A DNA stretch of 64,000 bases, taken from assembly GCF_025770765.1 (NCBI RefSeq), contig NZ_JANZKY010000003.1, forward strand, positions 1 to 64,000, read 5' to 3'. How positions within the stretch are numbered: position 1 is the first letter of the stretch; the number at the start of each line of letters is the position of its first letter. The position numbers and the translations under genes are program-made. Source of the DNA: Propionivibrio soli (lineage in GTDB: Bacteria > Pseudomonadota > Gammaproteobacteria > Burkholderiales > Rhodocyclaceae). Below the pieces are notes generated by a model, which saw only the letters and a program-made list of their open reading frames with translations, was not told the DNA's origin and did not search any database. This document shows, piece after piece, positions 16,409 to 24,754 of this stretch.

Positions 16409-17983
16409 TCAGAACGAAATGGGGAGGTTTCCGACAGGGAGGTGCTCGCCGGCCAAAGCGAGAGCCGCAATACGTTGGCATTCCTTGCCGTCGAATCCGT
16501 AAACGATCCGCTTGATGCGGCCGAACTCACGAGCGGCGTACGGGCAGCCGTACAGGACGATGGCGGAGAGCTTCTCGCGCAGCCCGTCGATGATCGACAC
16601 CATGCGTTGGCAGGCGTCGGACGAGCCGGTGTAGGACACCGACTGGTTGGCCAGAACCATGACCACGCTCTTGTATTTCAGCGTCGTGGCCAGGACGTGC
16701 TCGATCTGCGGCTTGACCGGAAATTCGGGCAGGGCCATGAAGTCGCCGTTCTTGAAGCGGCTCTTCAGCACGTCGGTGGCGACTTCCAGGTCGCACTTGT
16801 CGGCCTTGATCGCGCCGCTGACCGGATCCTTGTAGAGCACGCCTTCCTGGATGATGAACAGGTGCTTCTCGGCGGTGTCGAGCGCCAGCGTGTCGACGCC
16901 GTCGAGCTGGGCAGCGACCGCCTTTTCGGCCATCACGCGGGTGATGTTGCGGTCGTTGTCGTCGAGTTCGCTCTTCTGCGCGGGCTTCAACGTCTTGTTC
17001 TGCGCTTCGATGACGTGCTGCGCGGCGCTGGTGATCTGTTCCTCGCTCACCATGCCTTCACGCCAGGCGTCCAGCATGTAGCCGTAGGCTTCGCGGGCGC
17101 CCATGCGGTAACTGGTCATCACCATGTCGTTGCCGGCGGCCATCGCGAGCTTGTGGCAGTCGGGCAGCGGGAAGTAATTGGTCATGCCGATCATCGCGAA
17201 GGAGTCGGTCATGATCAGGCCGTTGTAGCCGGTGCTGCGCAGCAACTGGACGGCCTTCGGCGAGATGCTCGCCGGATAGACTGGGTCGAGCTTGGGGATC
17301 ATGATGTGCCCCATCATCACGCCGGACAGGTCGGCATGCCCCATCGCATAGGTGTAGGGATACATCTCGTGCTCGAGGATCTTCTGCTCGTCGCCGCTCA
17401 GGTAGACCATGCCGATGTGGTTGTCGACCTCGGACTCGCCGAAGCCAGGGAAGTGCTTGGCGGTGACGATCATTCCGTTGTCCTGGTAGCCGCGGATCGT
17501 GGCGGCGGCCATGCGGGCGACGAATTCCTTGGTGGCGCCGTAGGAGCGGGAACCAACGCAGCACGCCTTGGGGTTCTCGGCAAGGTCAACGATCGGCCCG
17601 AACACGACGTTGTAGCCGACCTTCTTGGCCTCGATGGCGGTGATGCGGCCGTATTCGTAGGCCAGTTCCTCCGAACCGGTAGAGCCGATGGCCATCTGGT
17701 ACGGCATTGACACGATGCCCTTCGGGTAGCCGTACTCCATGTCCTCGCAGATCAGGATCGGGTAGTCGGCGGTGGCCAGCACCTTGTCCAGGATGTCCCG
17801 CTCGCTCTTCACGTAGTAGTTGTCCTTGACGTACTTGTGCGAGATGTGGATGCCGCCCAGCGCGCGGTTCTTGATGAGTTCGATGACGAAATCGAAGTCG
17901 TCCTGATCGATCGGGTTGCGCATGAGCAGCATCTGACCGATCTTCTGTTCTACGTTGAGGCTGTTGATGTCGAGGGGCTTCAT
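16409..17983 (-). CDS. Glycoside hydrolase family 3 protein (NagZ-type His/Asp dyad)
   Basis: The 524-residue protein starts at ATG 17983 with AGGAG upstream. The GH3 N-terminal barrel shows IGQMLLMRNP, the substrate-binding Lys-His in TAKHFPGFGESEVDNHIG (Asp-x-His acid/base dyad as in NagZ) and the nucleophile Asp in LIMTDSFAMIGM. A C-terminal domain follows (about 400-520; VVMVLANQSVSYTGSSDACQ). There is no signal peptide, so it acts in the cytosol, probably on an imported N-acetylhexosaminide or similar beta-glycoside. Some His-type GH3 enzymes have been reported to work as phosphorylases, which would fit the adjacent sugar-phosphate mutase gene. It follows tctA in the same direction. Confidence 0.85.
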   Translation of the reverse strand: MKPLDINSLNVEQKIGQMLLMRNPIDQDDFDFVIELIKNRALGGIHISHKYVKDNYYVKSERDILDKVLATADYPILICEDMEYGYPKGIVSMPYQMAIGSTGSEELAYEYGRITAIEAKKVGYNVVFGPIVDLAENPKACCVGSRSYGATKEFVARMAAATIRGYQDNGMIVTAKHFPGFGESEVDNHIGMVYLSGDEQKILEHEMYPYTYAMGHADLSGVMMGHIMIPKLDPVYPASISPKAVQLLRSTGYNGLIMTDSFAMIGMTNYFPLPDCHKLAMAAGNDMVMTSYRMGAREAYGYMLDAWREGMVSEEQITSAAQHVIEAQNKTLKPAQKSELDDNDRNITRVMAEKAVAAQLDGVDTLALDTAEKHLFIIQEGVLYKDPVSGAIKADKCDLEVATDVLKSRFKNGDFMALPEFPVKPQIEHVLATTLKYKSVVMVLANQSVSYTGSSDACQRMVSIIDGLREKLSAIVLYGCPYAAREFGRIKRIVYGFDGKECQRIAALALAGEHLPVGNLPISF

Positions 17984-18133
17984 GAAGGATCTCCTGGAGT
18001 TGCGGCGTACTTCAGGCCGTCCGGCCGGGCGTTTTCTTCGGCTGCGGCCGCTTTTTGGGCGAAAAAAGGTCCTCCTTGCCAGCAATCGCGGGCCGGGGAC
18101 GTCTAGCTAGAAGAGGTGGTTCGGTGAGGCTCA

Positions 18134-18177
18134 GCCGGGGAGGGGCAAACTCCCGGCGGCGGAGCAGGGATCTGCTC
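18134..18177 (-). terminator. Tandem stem-loops just after tctA
   Basis: GAGCAG/CTGCTC (18162-18167 with 18172-18177) and GCCGGGGAG/CTCCCGGC (18134-18142 with 18150-18157, one bulge) form two consecutive hairpins directly after the tctA stop codon. There is no T tract, so this is more likely a 3' stabiliser or partial terminator than a complete stop before GH3. Confidence 0.4.
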
Positions 18178-19694
18178 TAGTCGTCTTCCTTAAAGGCCTC
18201 CTCGCGGCGCTTCTTCAGCGCGGGCGACAGAATCAACACCACGAGCAGCGCGGCCATGAGCAGCAGGAAGGCCGAGATGGGACGAGTGACAAAGACGCTC
18301 CAGTCACCTCCGGAAATGACCAGCGCACGGCGCAAGTTTTCCTCCATCATCGGCCCGAGGACCAGGCCCAGCATCAGGGGAGCCACTTCCGCGCCGAGAC
18401 GCATCAGGATGTATCCACAGAGGCCGAATATCGCGACCATCCAGATGTCCCACACCGTGTTGTTGGTCGTGAACACGCCGATGGCGCAGAACAGAACGAT
18501 TGACGGGAAGAGCCACCGGTACGGCACGGTGAGTAGCTTCACCCACATGCCGATCATCGGTAGGTTCAGTACCACGAGCATCAGGTTGCCGATCCACATC
18601 GAAGCGATCAGGCCCCAGAACAACTCAGGATTGCTGGAAATGACCTGCGGGCCCGGCTGGATATCGTGGATCATCATCGCGCCGATCATCAGTGCCATGA
18701 CGGGATTGGGCGGGATGCCCAGCGTGAGCATCGGCACAAAGGAGGCTTGTGCTCCGGCGTTGTTTGCCGATTCGGGGCCTGCAACGCCGCGAATGTTCCC
18801 TTTTCCCAGTGGGACTTCGTCCGGCTTCAGTTTCTTCTTCTTTTCGATGGTGTATGACACGAAAGCTGCAAGCATCGCTCCTCCTCCGGGAAGCACACCG
18901 ATGATCGACCCGATCGCCGAGCCACGGAGAATGGGCGGAAGCATGGCCTTCATATCTTCCTTCGTCGGCATCAGGCCGGTCAGCTTCCGCGTTAGCAGAT
19001 CACGATGGATTTCACCTCGCGAAAGGTTCTGCATGATTTCACCGTAGCCGAAAACGCCCATTGCCACCACGACGAAGCCGATTCCATCGGCCAGTTCGGG
19101 CATGTCGAACGAATATCGCTCTACTCCCGAATTTACGTCGGTGCCGATCATGCCGACCAGCATGCCGATGAGGATCATGGCGATGGCCTTCGGTAACGAC
19201 CCGCTGGCCAGCACCACCGCACCGATCAGGCCAAAGACCATCAACGAGAAGTAGTCGGCGGGACCGAACTTGATCGCGACGCTGGCGAGAGGGACGGCGA
19301 ATGCCGCCAGCCCGACGGTGCCGATGGTCCCGGCGATAAACGAGCCGATGGCGGCGGCCGACAGCGCGGGCCCGGCTCGACCGTTCTTTGCCATTTCATA
19401 TCCGTCCAGCGTTGTGACGATGCTGGACGGCTCGCCGGGCAAATTGACAAGGATTGCCGTGGTCGAACCACCGTACTGGGCTCCATAGTAGATCCCGGCA
19501 AGCATAATCAGTGCAGTAACCGGCGAGAGGGAATAGGTGGCCGGCAACAGCATGGCGATAGTGGCGACGGGGCCAAGCCCGGGCAGAACGCCGATAAGGG
19601 TTCCCATCAGGCAACCGATCAGGGCGTAGCTGAGATTCTGGAGCGTCAGAGCTACGCTGAACCCAATGGAGAGATTGTCGAGCAGAAAATTCAT
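18177..19694 (-). CDS. tctA: Tripartite tricarboxylate transporter large permease
   Basis: The 505-residue length is standard for TctA. About a dozen membrane segments and the family signatures GTLIGVLPGLGPVATIAMLL (about 36-55), ALIMLAGIYYGAQYGGSTTA (about 62-81), GVLPGGGAMLAAF and LGIPPNPVMALMIGAMMI are present. It is the channel subunit of a secondary uptake system powered by an ion gradient and fed by a periplasmic TctC receptor. It follows tctB by 24 bases. The substrate cannot be told from the permease. The transporter is linked in one direction to GH3 and pgmB-like genes and faces chemoreceptor and lyase genes. Confidence 0.95.
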   Translation of the reverse strand: MNFLLDNLSIGFSVALTLQNLSYALIGCLMGTLIGVLPGLGPVATIAMLLPATYSLSPVTALIMLAGIYYGAQYGGSTTAILVNLPGEPSSIVTTLDGYEMAKNGRAGPALSAAAIGSFIAGTIGTVGLAAFAVPLASVAIKFGPADYFSLMVFGLIGAVVLASGSLPKAIAMILIGMLVGMIGTDVNSGVERYSFDMPELADGIGFVVVAMGVFGYGEIMQNLSRGEIHRDLLTRKLTGLMPTKEDMKAMLPPILRGSAIGSIIGVLPGGGAMLAAFVSYTIEKKKKLKPDEVPLGKGNIRGVAGPESANNAGAQASFVPMLTLGIPPNPVMALMIGAMMIHDIQPGPQVISSNPELFWGLIASMWIGNLMLVVLNLPMIGMWVKLLTVPYRWLFPSIVLFCAIGVFTTNNTVWDIWMVAIFGLCGYILMRLGAEVAPLMLGLVLGPMMEENLRRALVISGGDWSVFVTRPISAFLLLMAALLVVLILSPALKKRREEAFKEDD

Positions 19695-19718
19695 GGCATG
19701 GTTCTCTCTGGTGGTCGG

Positions 19719-20204
19719 TCAGGCGGTAAGGAACGAAGGCAGCACAGGCAGGTTGAGCTTGAGCATGACCACAAAAAGGACGAAACAGGATGCCGCGAGA
19801 ACCGAAGCGAGTAGCAGCGCCTCGCGCCAGACGAACTCTCGTCCGGCCATCGCCGCCACGATTACGGTGGCAAAAACGGAGACGAGCAGCCCCATCGGTG
19901 GCAGTCCTACACTTGGCAATCCGACGAGCAAGACGCCGAACAGCAGGTTCGCGCCGAGGATGAAGATCACCGGGCGGACATAAAGCTTACCGATATTGCC
20001 TTCCGGTTTATGATCCTGGCCTAGCGATGTCACGCTGATCCACGCGCCGAGCAGGATGAGTAGGCACGATACGTAGAACGGGAAAAAGCCCGCCCCCATG
20101 CGAGCGGAGGTGCCGACGGAATATCCTTTTGCTCCGATAGCGAAAGCAATTCCCATCAACATGCAGAGAAGGCCGAATACGAAGTTCTGCCGGTGTTTGA
20201 CCAT
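19719..20204 (-). CDS. tctB: Tripartite tricarboxylate transporter small permease
   Basis: The 161-residue protein has four hydrophobic helices, the normal TctB shape. Characteristic stretches are FVFGLLCMLMGIAFAIGAKG, VGTSARMGAGFFPFYVSCLL and the C-terminal VLAASCFVLFVVMLKLNLPVL. GGAGAAAC precedes the ATG. It forms the membrane complex with TctA. A 154-base gap with two stem-loops separates it from the receptor gene tctC, which is usual where the binding protein is made in excess. Confidence 0.92.
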   Translation of the reverse strand: MVKHRQNFVFGLLCMLMGIAFAIGAKGYSVGTSARMGAGFFPFYVSCLLILLGAWISVTSLGQDHKPEGNIGKLYVRPVIFILGANLLFGVLLVGLPSVGLPPMGLLVSVFATVIVAAMAGREFVWREALLLASVLAASCFVLFVVMLKLNLPVLPSFLTA

Positions 20205-20303
20205 CTTGTTTCTCCAATGGAGCGGGAACTGATCTTCTCGCTCCGTTGCGGGCCCAGACCGTCTTGAGGCGGATTAAGGGCGTGTTCCTATTGTGTGGTG
20301 CAT

Positions 20304-20339
20304 CGAATGTGGGTGTGGCATTACATCAGCCCACATTCG
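20304..20339 (-). repeat. 10-bp stem-loop between tctC and tctB
   Basis: CGAATGTGGG (20304-20313) and CCCACATTCG (20330-20339) pair perfectly around a 16-base loop, 19 bases after the tctC stop. A second stem GGAGCG/CGCTCC (20219-20224, 20239-20244) lies close to the tctB ribosome site. These probably protect the tctC message and limit transporter-subunit expression. Confidence 0.6.
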
Positions 20340-20358
20340 TGCGGAGATTTATCGCTGA

Positions 20359-21327
20359 TTACTCTTCGAGCGAGATGCGTGCAGATTCGACGACGTCCTT
20401 GTAGATTCCGGCTTGCTGCTTGACGAACGTGCCCAGTTCCTTGCCGTTCAGCGGCGCGGGCGTGATGCCGGAGGCTTTGAGTTTTGCCTGGACGTCCACG
20501 TTATTGACTGCACCCAGAAGAGCTTTCTCGTAGGCGGCGACGACGTCCGAAGGAGTTCCGGCTTTGACGAACCATCCTTGCCAGAGAGGTAAGGACAGGC
20601 CGCCGAACCCTTCTTCTTCGCCGATCCGTTTGACGTTGGGAATCGCAGGAGAACGCGCTGTGTCCGACATGGAGAGCGCCTTGATTTTTCCATCCTTGAG
20701 GAAAGGCATGGCAGTGGAGAGGACCAGGATGGCGCTTTCGACGTGCCCGCCCATTAGGTCGGTAGCGATCTGGGCGCCGCCCTTGTAAGGCACGTGAACC
20801 ATCGACACCTTGGCATTCTTGTTGATCAGCGCACCGTAGAGGTGCTGCATCGTTCCTATGCCTGGCGTCGCGTAAGTGAAGTCCTTCTTGCCCTTACGCA
20901 GATCGGCAATCAGGTCGGGAAGTGTGTTGTACGGCGAGTTCGAGTTGACGGCGACGATCATCGGGAAAGACGTCATGCGGCCGAGCGGCTGGTAGTCCTT
21001 TTCCCAGTTGACCTTGACCTTGCTGTTCACCATCGGGATGACGACGGTGTCCGTGCCACCCATGTAGATCATGCTGCCGTCCGCTGGGCCGTTGATGACC
21101 TTCTGCGCCGCGAGCATGCCGCTTGCACCGGTAACGTTCTCGACGATGACCTGCCGCCCAAGTTGCTTGGACATTTCGGAGGCAACAGTACGGGAAACGA
21201 AGTCAGCGCTTCCACCGGCCGAGTATCCCACGATCACGGAAATGGGCTTGTCGGACTGCGCGGAAGCCACGCATGTCACGAGCGCGCAGCTGGCGGCGGC
21301 GAACTTAAGAATATTTCTGCAATTCAT
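20359..21327 (-). CDS. tctC: Bug-family periplasmic substrate-binding receptor
   Basis: The 322-residue protein has a signal peptide (MNCRNILKFAAASCALVTCVASA). The Bug/TctC fold shows ISVIVGYSAGGSADFVSRTV (the ligand-loop PxGGxxD region, here YSAGGSAD), VENVTGASGMLAAQKV, FTYATPGIGTMQHLYGAL and VPYKGGAQIATDLMGGHVES. These receptors bind carboxylates, often through bridging waters to the loops. It is the first gene of the operon. A leader of about 120 bases separates it from the promoter at 21453-21481. The clear neighbouring transporter genes make this a complete tripartite system rather than an orphan Bug protein. Confidence 0.93.
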   Translation of the reverse strand: MNCRNILKFAAASCALVTCVASAQSDKPISVIVGYSAGGSADFVSRTVASEMSKQLGRQVIVENVTGASGMLAAQKVINGPADGSMIYMGGTDTVVIPMVNSKVKVNWEKDYQPLGRMTSFPMIVAVNSNSPYNTLPDLIADLRKGKKDFTYATPGIGTMQHLYGALINKNAKVSMVHVPYKGGAQIATDLMGGHVESAILVLSTAMPFLKDGKIKALSMSDTARSPAIPNVKRIGEEEGFGGLSLPLWQGWFVKAGTPSDVVAAYEKALLGAVNNVDVQAKLKASGITPAPLNGKELGTFVKQQAGIYKDVVESARISLEE

Positions 21328-21452
21328 ATCAGTTCATCCTTTGTGAATACAGCTCTTGAGATAGCAAATTTCCGCATGGCAGATCCCCTCCCCATTGCGG
21401 TGGCGAACCGCTACGTCCGCCAACCGGGCCTTTAGCAAAGGCCGATACGATT

Positions 21453-21481
21453 AATATAGACATACATTTTTTGTGTGTCAA
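21453..21481 (-). promoter_or_regulatory. Sigma-70-like promoter of the tctC operon
   Basis: On the minus strand TTGACA (21481-21476) is a perfect -35 box. It is followed by a 17-base spacer and TATATT (21458-21453) as -10. This is the best-looking promoter in the window. The CAATACAA element at 21486-21496 sits directly upstream of the -35 box, and an imperfect ACATACA/TGTGTGT repeat covers the spacer. Confidence 0.8.
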
Positions 21482-21485
21482 CATA

Positions 21486-21496
21486 TTGTATTGTAT
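21486..21496. promoter_or_regulatory. Operator candidate O1 (11-mer shared with the regulator gene)
   Basis: TTGTATTGTAT here is identical to the 11-mer on the opposite strand at 25867-25877, just upstream of the GntR-LacI hybrid regulator start. It contains CAATACAA on the minus strand. It abuts the -35 box of the tctC promoter and would overlap a plus-strand promoter (TTGTGT-16-TATTTA, 21472-21499). Confidence 0.6.
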
Positions 21497-21593
21497 TTAA
21501 TCTGATCTTTGTGTTCCATCCGTAAAATGGCTAGGCCATTAGGCGGTTGCTGTCTGGTCTTGTACCGTTCAATTCTATTTGTGTGCTATTGTT

Positions 21594-21612
21594 TCAATAC
21601 AATGTGTATTGA
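21594..21612. promoter_or_regulatory. Operator candidate O2: perfect 8-3-8 palindrome
   Basis: TCAATACA (21594-21601), ATG and TGTATTGA (21605-21612) form a perfect palindrome containing the CAATACAA octamer. An extended -10-like TGCTATTGT lies at 21584-21592, so a bound repressor would block the start of chemoreceptor transcription. The site lies 58 bases before the chemoreceptor ATG. Confidence 0.7.
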
Positions 21613-21670
21613 CGGCTCGGACACGTGTTCGGCTTCGATTCCAGTTCTGCAATGCCAAGGAGAACAGGCG

Positions 21671-23296
21671 ATGAAACGCATCACGATTGCAACTCGTCTT
21701 GCACTGATGATAGGAGCATCAGTATTGGCTCTGCTGATCGTCGGTCTTGTCGGGATATCGGTCGCCGGCAAGGTGGCGGACAGTATCCGCAGGATCAACG
21801 AGGAAAGCTTGGGCAGCATCCAGACGCTAGCCGAGGCGCGTCAGATTTTCATGGAGATCCGGGTAAACGGCTACCTGCACATCATCACATCGACGGAATC
21901 CGGCATGAAGAAAATCGAGGCCAAGCTAGACGAAGATATGGGGCGGCTGACCAACGTGCTAAAAGGATACGAGCGGCATGTGGCCGATGACGAGGACCGA
22001 AAACTGCTTGAAGCGACGCTCGTCAATCTCAAGAACTACGATGCCATCGTCAAGAAATTGGTGCTTCCGAAGTCGCTGGATGACGAGAAGGAAGCGGCAC
22101 GCAGCCTCATGGCACTGCGCGGGACGCAAGCCGGCGCCGCCGCGCTGGCAGGCTTCGACGAACATATTGCCTACAACAAGAAGCACGCCGAGGCGGTTGC
22201 CGCCGAAGCGGCGGCCAACGCAGCGCTCGGCAGAACGGTCTCGCTGGTTACCATCGCAGCCGGGCTGGTGGCGGTTACTCTGGTGGGCTGCCTGCTTCTG
22301 CGCAGTATCAGGTCGTCGCTGGGTCAGATCCGGTCCATGGTCGGCCGCATCGAGAGCGACCTCGATTTCACCACCCGAGTGGAAGTCCGCCGCATGGACG
22401 AGATCGGCGAGGCGACGCAAGCCCTGAACCGTTTGCTCGATAAGCTGCAGACCAGCTTTAGGTCCATTGCTTCGGGCGCTCGTTCTGTCGCGGACGCTGC
22501 TAATCAGATGGTCGTCACGTCCAGCGAGGTGTCTAGGGCCTCACAACTGCAAAGCGAGGCCGCGTCGAACATGGCAGCTACTGTTGAGCAAATGACCGTC
22601 AGCATCAATCACGTCGCCGATCGGGCACAGGAGGCCAATCGTCTATCCGGTGATTCTGGCCGGCTGGCGATCATCGGCGCGAAGGTGATTGGCCAGACTG
22701 TGAGCGACATCCAGGAAATTGCCGGCACCGTTCATGAGGCTGCGGACGTTATCCAGGGTCTTGAGCAGAGCAGCCAGAAGATATCCGGTGTGGTAGCGGT
22801 GATCAAGGAAGTCGCGGATCAGACCAACCTCTTGGCGCTCAACGCCGCGATTGAGGCGGCACGCGCCGGCGAGCAGGGACGCGGCTTTGCTGTTGTAGCG
22901 GACGAAGTACGCAAGCTGGCAGAGCGCACCGCTGTTGCTACTCAGGAGATTGCCTTGACGATTGACGCGATGCGCACCAGCGCCGGCAGCGCGGTCGTCA
23001 GCATGCAAGGAGTGGTGGGCAAAGTGACCGTGGGTGTGGAGCGTGCCAAGGAGGCCAGCGTATCGATTCAGCAGATCAGCTCCGGTAGTCAGGCCGCTGT
23101 CGGTATGGTTGAGGAAATTGCATCGGCAATTCGCGAGCAGGGTGCGGCCACCAACAATATCGCCGTACAGGTTGAGCGGATTGCCCAGATGTCAGAGGAG
23201 AGCAGCGCGTCTGCTGGCAACAGTGCTACCGGCGCCGGAGACCTCGATCGTTTGGCCGCCGACATGCAGCGTATTGTCTCTGCATATAAGGTTTGA
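21671..23296 (+). CDS. Methyl-accepting chemotaxis protein
   Basis: The 541-residue protein starts at ATG 21671 with AAGGAG ten bases upstream. A membrane segment (about 8-30) is followed by a periplasmic four-helix-bundle sensor (about 35-190) and a second membrane segment (about 193-215). A HAMP domain follows ([20 protein letters not shown] onward), then a long cytoplasmic coiled coil. The kinase-control hairpin reads [20 protein letters not shown] then [20 protein letters not shown]. There is no C-terminal CheR-docking pentapeptide. It is divergent from tctCBA and upstream of a lyase gene. It may sense the substrate taken up by this transporter; that link is inferred from position and shared operator elements. 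Confidence 0.93.
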   Translation: MKRITIATRLALMIGASVLALLIVGLVGISVAGKVADSIRRINEESLGSIQTLAEARQIFMEIRVNGYLHIITSTESGMKKIEAKLDEDMGRLTNVLKGYERHVADDEDRKLLEATLVNLKNYDAIVKKLVLPKSLDDEKEAARSLMALRGTQAGAAALAGFDEHIAYNKKHAEAVAAEAAANAALGRTVSLVTIAAGLVAVTLVGCLLLRSIRSSLGQIRSMVGRIESDLDFTTRVEVRRMDEIGEATQALNRLLDKLQTSFRSIASGARSVADAANQMVVTSSEVSRASQLQSEAASNMAATVEQMTVSINHVADRAQEANRLSGDSGRLAIIGAKVIGQTVSDIQEIAGTVHEAADVIQGLEQSSQKISGVVAVIKEVADQTNLLALNAAIEAARAGEQGRGFAVVADEVRKLAERTAVATQEIALTIDAMRTSAGSAVVSMQGVVGKVTVGVERAKEASVSIQQISSGSQAAVGMVEEIASAIREQGAATNNIAVQVERIAQMSEESSASAGNSATGAGDLDRLAADMQRIVSAYKV

Positions 23297-23392
23297 TTTC
23301 ATTCGTCGAGTCCGTTTCTTGTCTAGGGGAGACGGCAAGCAGACAGCGGGTGCGGGATCGTATCAACCGTTCTCTCTTGAGCGAGGTATGCA

Positions 23393-24754
23393 ATGTCCAT
23401 CGGAATGTTTGAATCCTTCATGACGGCGCATTGGTTTAGCGCCGGGGCGAAAGAAGTCTGGACCGACGAGACGACGTTGCAGACTTGGCTGGATGTTGAA
23501 GCAGCATTGGCGGAGAGCCAGGCGGAACTTGGGGTGATTCCCGCGTCGGCTGCTGCCATGATAAGGACCAAGGCCGATGCACGTCTTTTCGACCGGGCGC
23601 AACTGGCACGCGACATCGCCTTCATGCAACATCCTTTGGTACCGGTCCTGCGCCAGTTTGAGATGCTGTGCGGCGACTCCGCTGCGGGCTATCTCCACTG
23701 GGGAGCCACCACGCAAAACATCCTCGATACGGCGTGTTCTATGCAGATGGCTCGGACGCATGGTCTCATGCTTAACGAGCTCGATGTCGCCCTCAATGCG
23801 CTCACCACGTTGGCTATGAGGAACAAGGACGTCGCCATGGCCGGGCGCACGCACGGCCAGCATGCATTACCGATGACTTTCGGGTTCAAGGTTGCCGGCT
23901 GGCTAGACGAACTGGACCGGGATCGGGCGCGTCTTCGCGAGCGTTTTTCCTCCTCATTCACCGTATCGATGAGCGGCGCGATCGGAACGTTCGGCGCCAC
24001 CGGAAAGATAGGGCGTGAAGTCGAGGTTCTTGTGGCGAAGAAGCTAGGGTTGCAGCCCAGCATTGTGCAATTACGCGCGTCCTTCGACCGGGTTGCAGAC
24101 TATTGCGTGGCTCTCGGTTTGCTGGCGGGGACAACGCAACGGATAGGGCAGGATATCGCATTCATGCAGCGTACTGAGGTTGGCGAGGTGGCCGAGGCAT
24201 TCCACCTGGGCAAGGTAGGCAGTTCGACAATGGCCCAGAAGCGTAATCCCACAGTAGCCTTGCTTCTCGTCAGCCTGTCGCGGTTGCTTAGGGGGCGGGT
24301 ACCCTTGGTATTGGAATCCATGGTACGCATGGACGAAGGCGATTCGTCGGCGACCAACGTTAGCGATGTCTTGTTGCCGGAAATCAGCATCATCGCTGCT
24401 TCCATTGGCGAGACGCTTTCGCATCTCGCCAACGGGTTATCGGTCGATGCGGATGCCATGCGCCGCAATCTTGAGTTGACCCACGGTCTCGTTGCCTCCG
24501 AAACGGCGATGATGGGGTTAGCTCACGTGATGGGACGGCATGAAGCTCACCACCTGCTCTACGAAGCCGCCCAACGTGCCCAGTCGGAACACATTCCCTT
24601 GCTCACCGCTCTTCGGGAACATCCGGTCTTTCAAAGCCAACCTCTGCCATCAGAACTGGACCATTGGCTGGACCCCGCCGCTAATGTCGGCGAATCCTCG
24701 TCCATCGTTGAGGACGTCGTAAACCGATTGTCGCGAAATCGCCCGATTAATTAA
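23393..24754 (+). CDS. Fumarase/adenylosuccinate lyase superfamily lyase (PcaB-like)
   Basis: The 453-residue protein has the three conserved regions of the superfamily. These are WGATTQNILDT (region 1), GRTHGQHALPMTFGFK with catalytic His (region 2) and the mobile-loop signature GSSTMAQKRNP (region 3). A C-terminal helical domain resembles ADSL_C. It is not the housekeeping adenylosuccinate lyase by sequence look; nearest types are 3-carboxymuconate cycloisomerase and purB-like lyases of carboxylate catabolism. The superfamily cleaves C-N or C-O bonds to release fumarate, or lactonises muconates. It starts 96 bases after the chemoreceptor gene and overlaps the convergent regulator gene by 8 bases. 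The substrate could be a substituted succinate or aspartate brought in by TctCBA. Confidence 0.82.
   Translation: MSIGMFESFMTAHWFSAGAKEVWTDETTLQTWLDVEAALAESQAELGVIPASAAAMIRTKADARLFDRAQLARDIAFMQHPLVPVLRQFEMLCGDSAAGYLHWGATTQNILDTACSMQMARTHGLMLNELDVALNALTTLAMRNKDVAMAGRTHGQHALPMTFGFKVAGWLDELDRDRARLRERFSSSFTVSMSGAIGTFGATGKIGREVEVLVAKKLGLQPSIVQLRASFDRVADYCVALGLLAGTTQRIGQDIAFMQRTEVGEVAEAFHLGKVGSSTMAQKRNPTVALLLVSLSRLLRGRVPLVLESMVRMDEGDSSATNVSDVLLPEISIIAASIGETLSHLANGLSVDADAMRRNLELTHGLVASETAMMGLAHVMGRHEAHHLLYEAAQRAQSEHIPLLTALREHPVFQSQPLPSELDHWLDPAANVGESSSIVEDVVNRLSRNRPIN

Larger units (their letters stand above)
21328..21670. other. Divergent control region between tctC and the chemoreceptor gene
   Basis: This 343-base A/T-rich region contains a strong promoter for tctC on the minus strand, a probable promoter for the chemoreceptor gene on the plus strand, and two copies of the CAATACAA element. 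One copy lies at 21486-21496 and the other inside a perfect palindrome at 21594-21612. A frame on the plus strand from 21509 is an upstream extension of the chemoreceptor frame and is not thought to be translated. Confidence 0.6.

Noticed and set aside
16397-17710. A 437-codon frame on the plus strand opposite the GH3 gene
   Set aside because: It is the antisense shadow of GH3; composition is His/Val/Asp-rich with no motif, and the GH3 frame has clear catalytic motifs and an SD sequence.
23363-24754. Calling the lyase a housekeeping adenylosuccinate lyase (purB)
   Set aside because: The signature motifs are superfamily-wide, the gene is in a transporter/chemoreceptor locus, and the length and loop sequence fit catabolic PcaB/PurB-like lyases as well. 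A specific symbol would overstate the evidence.
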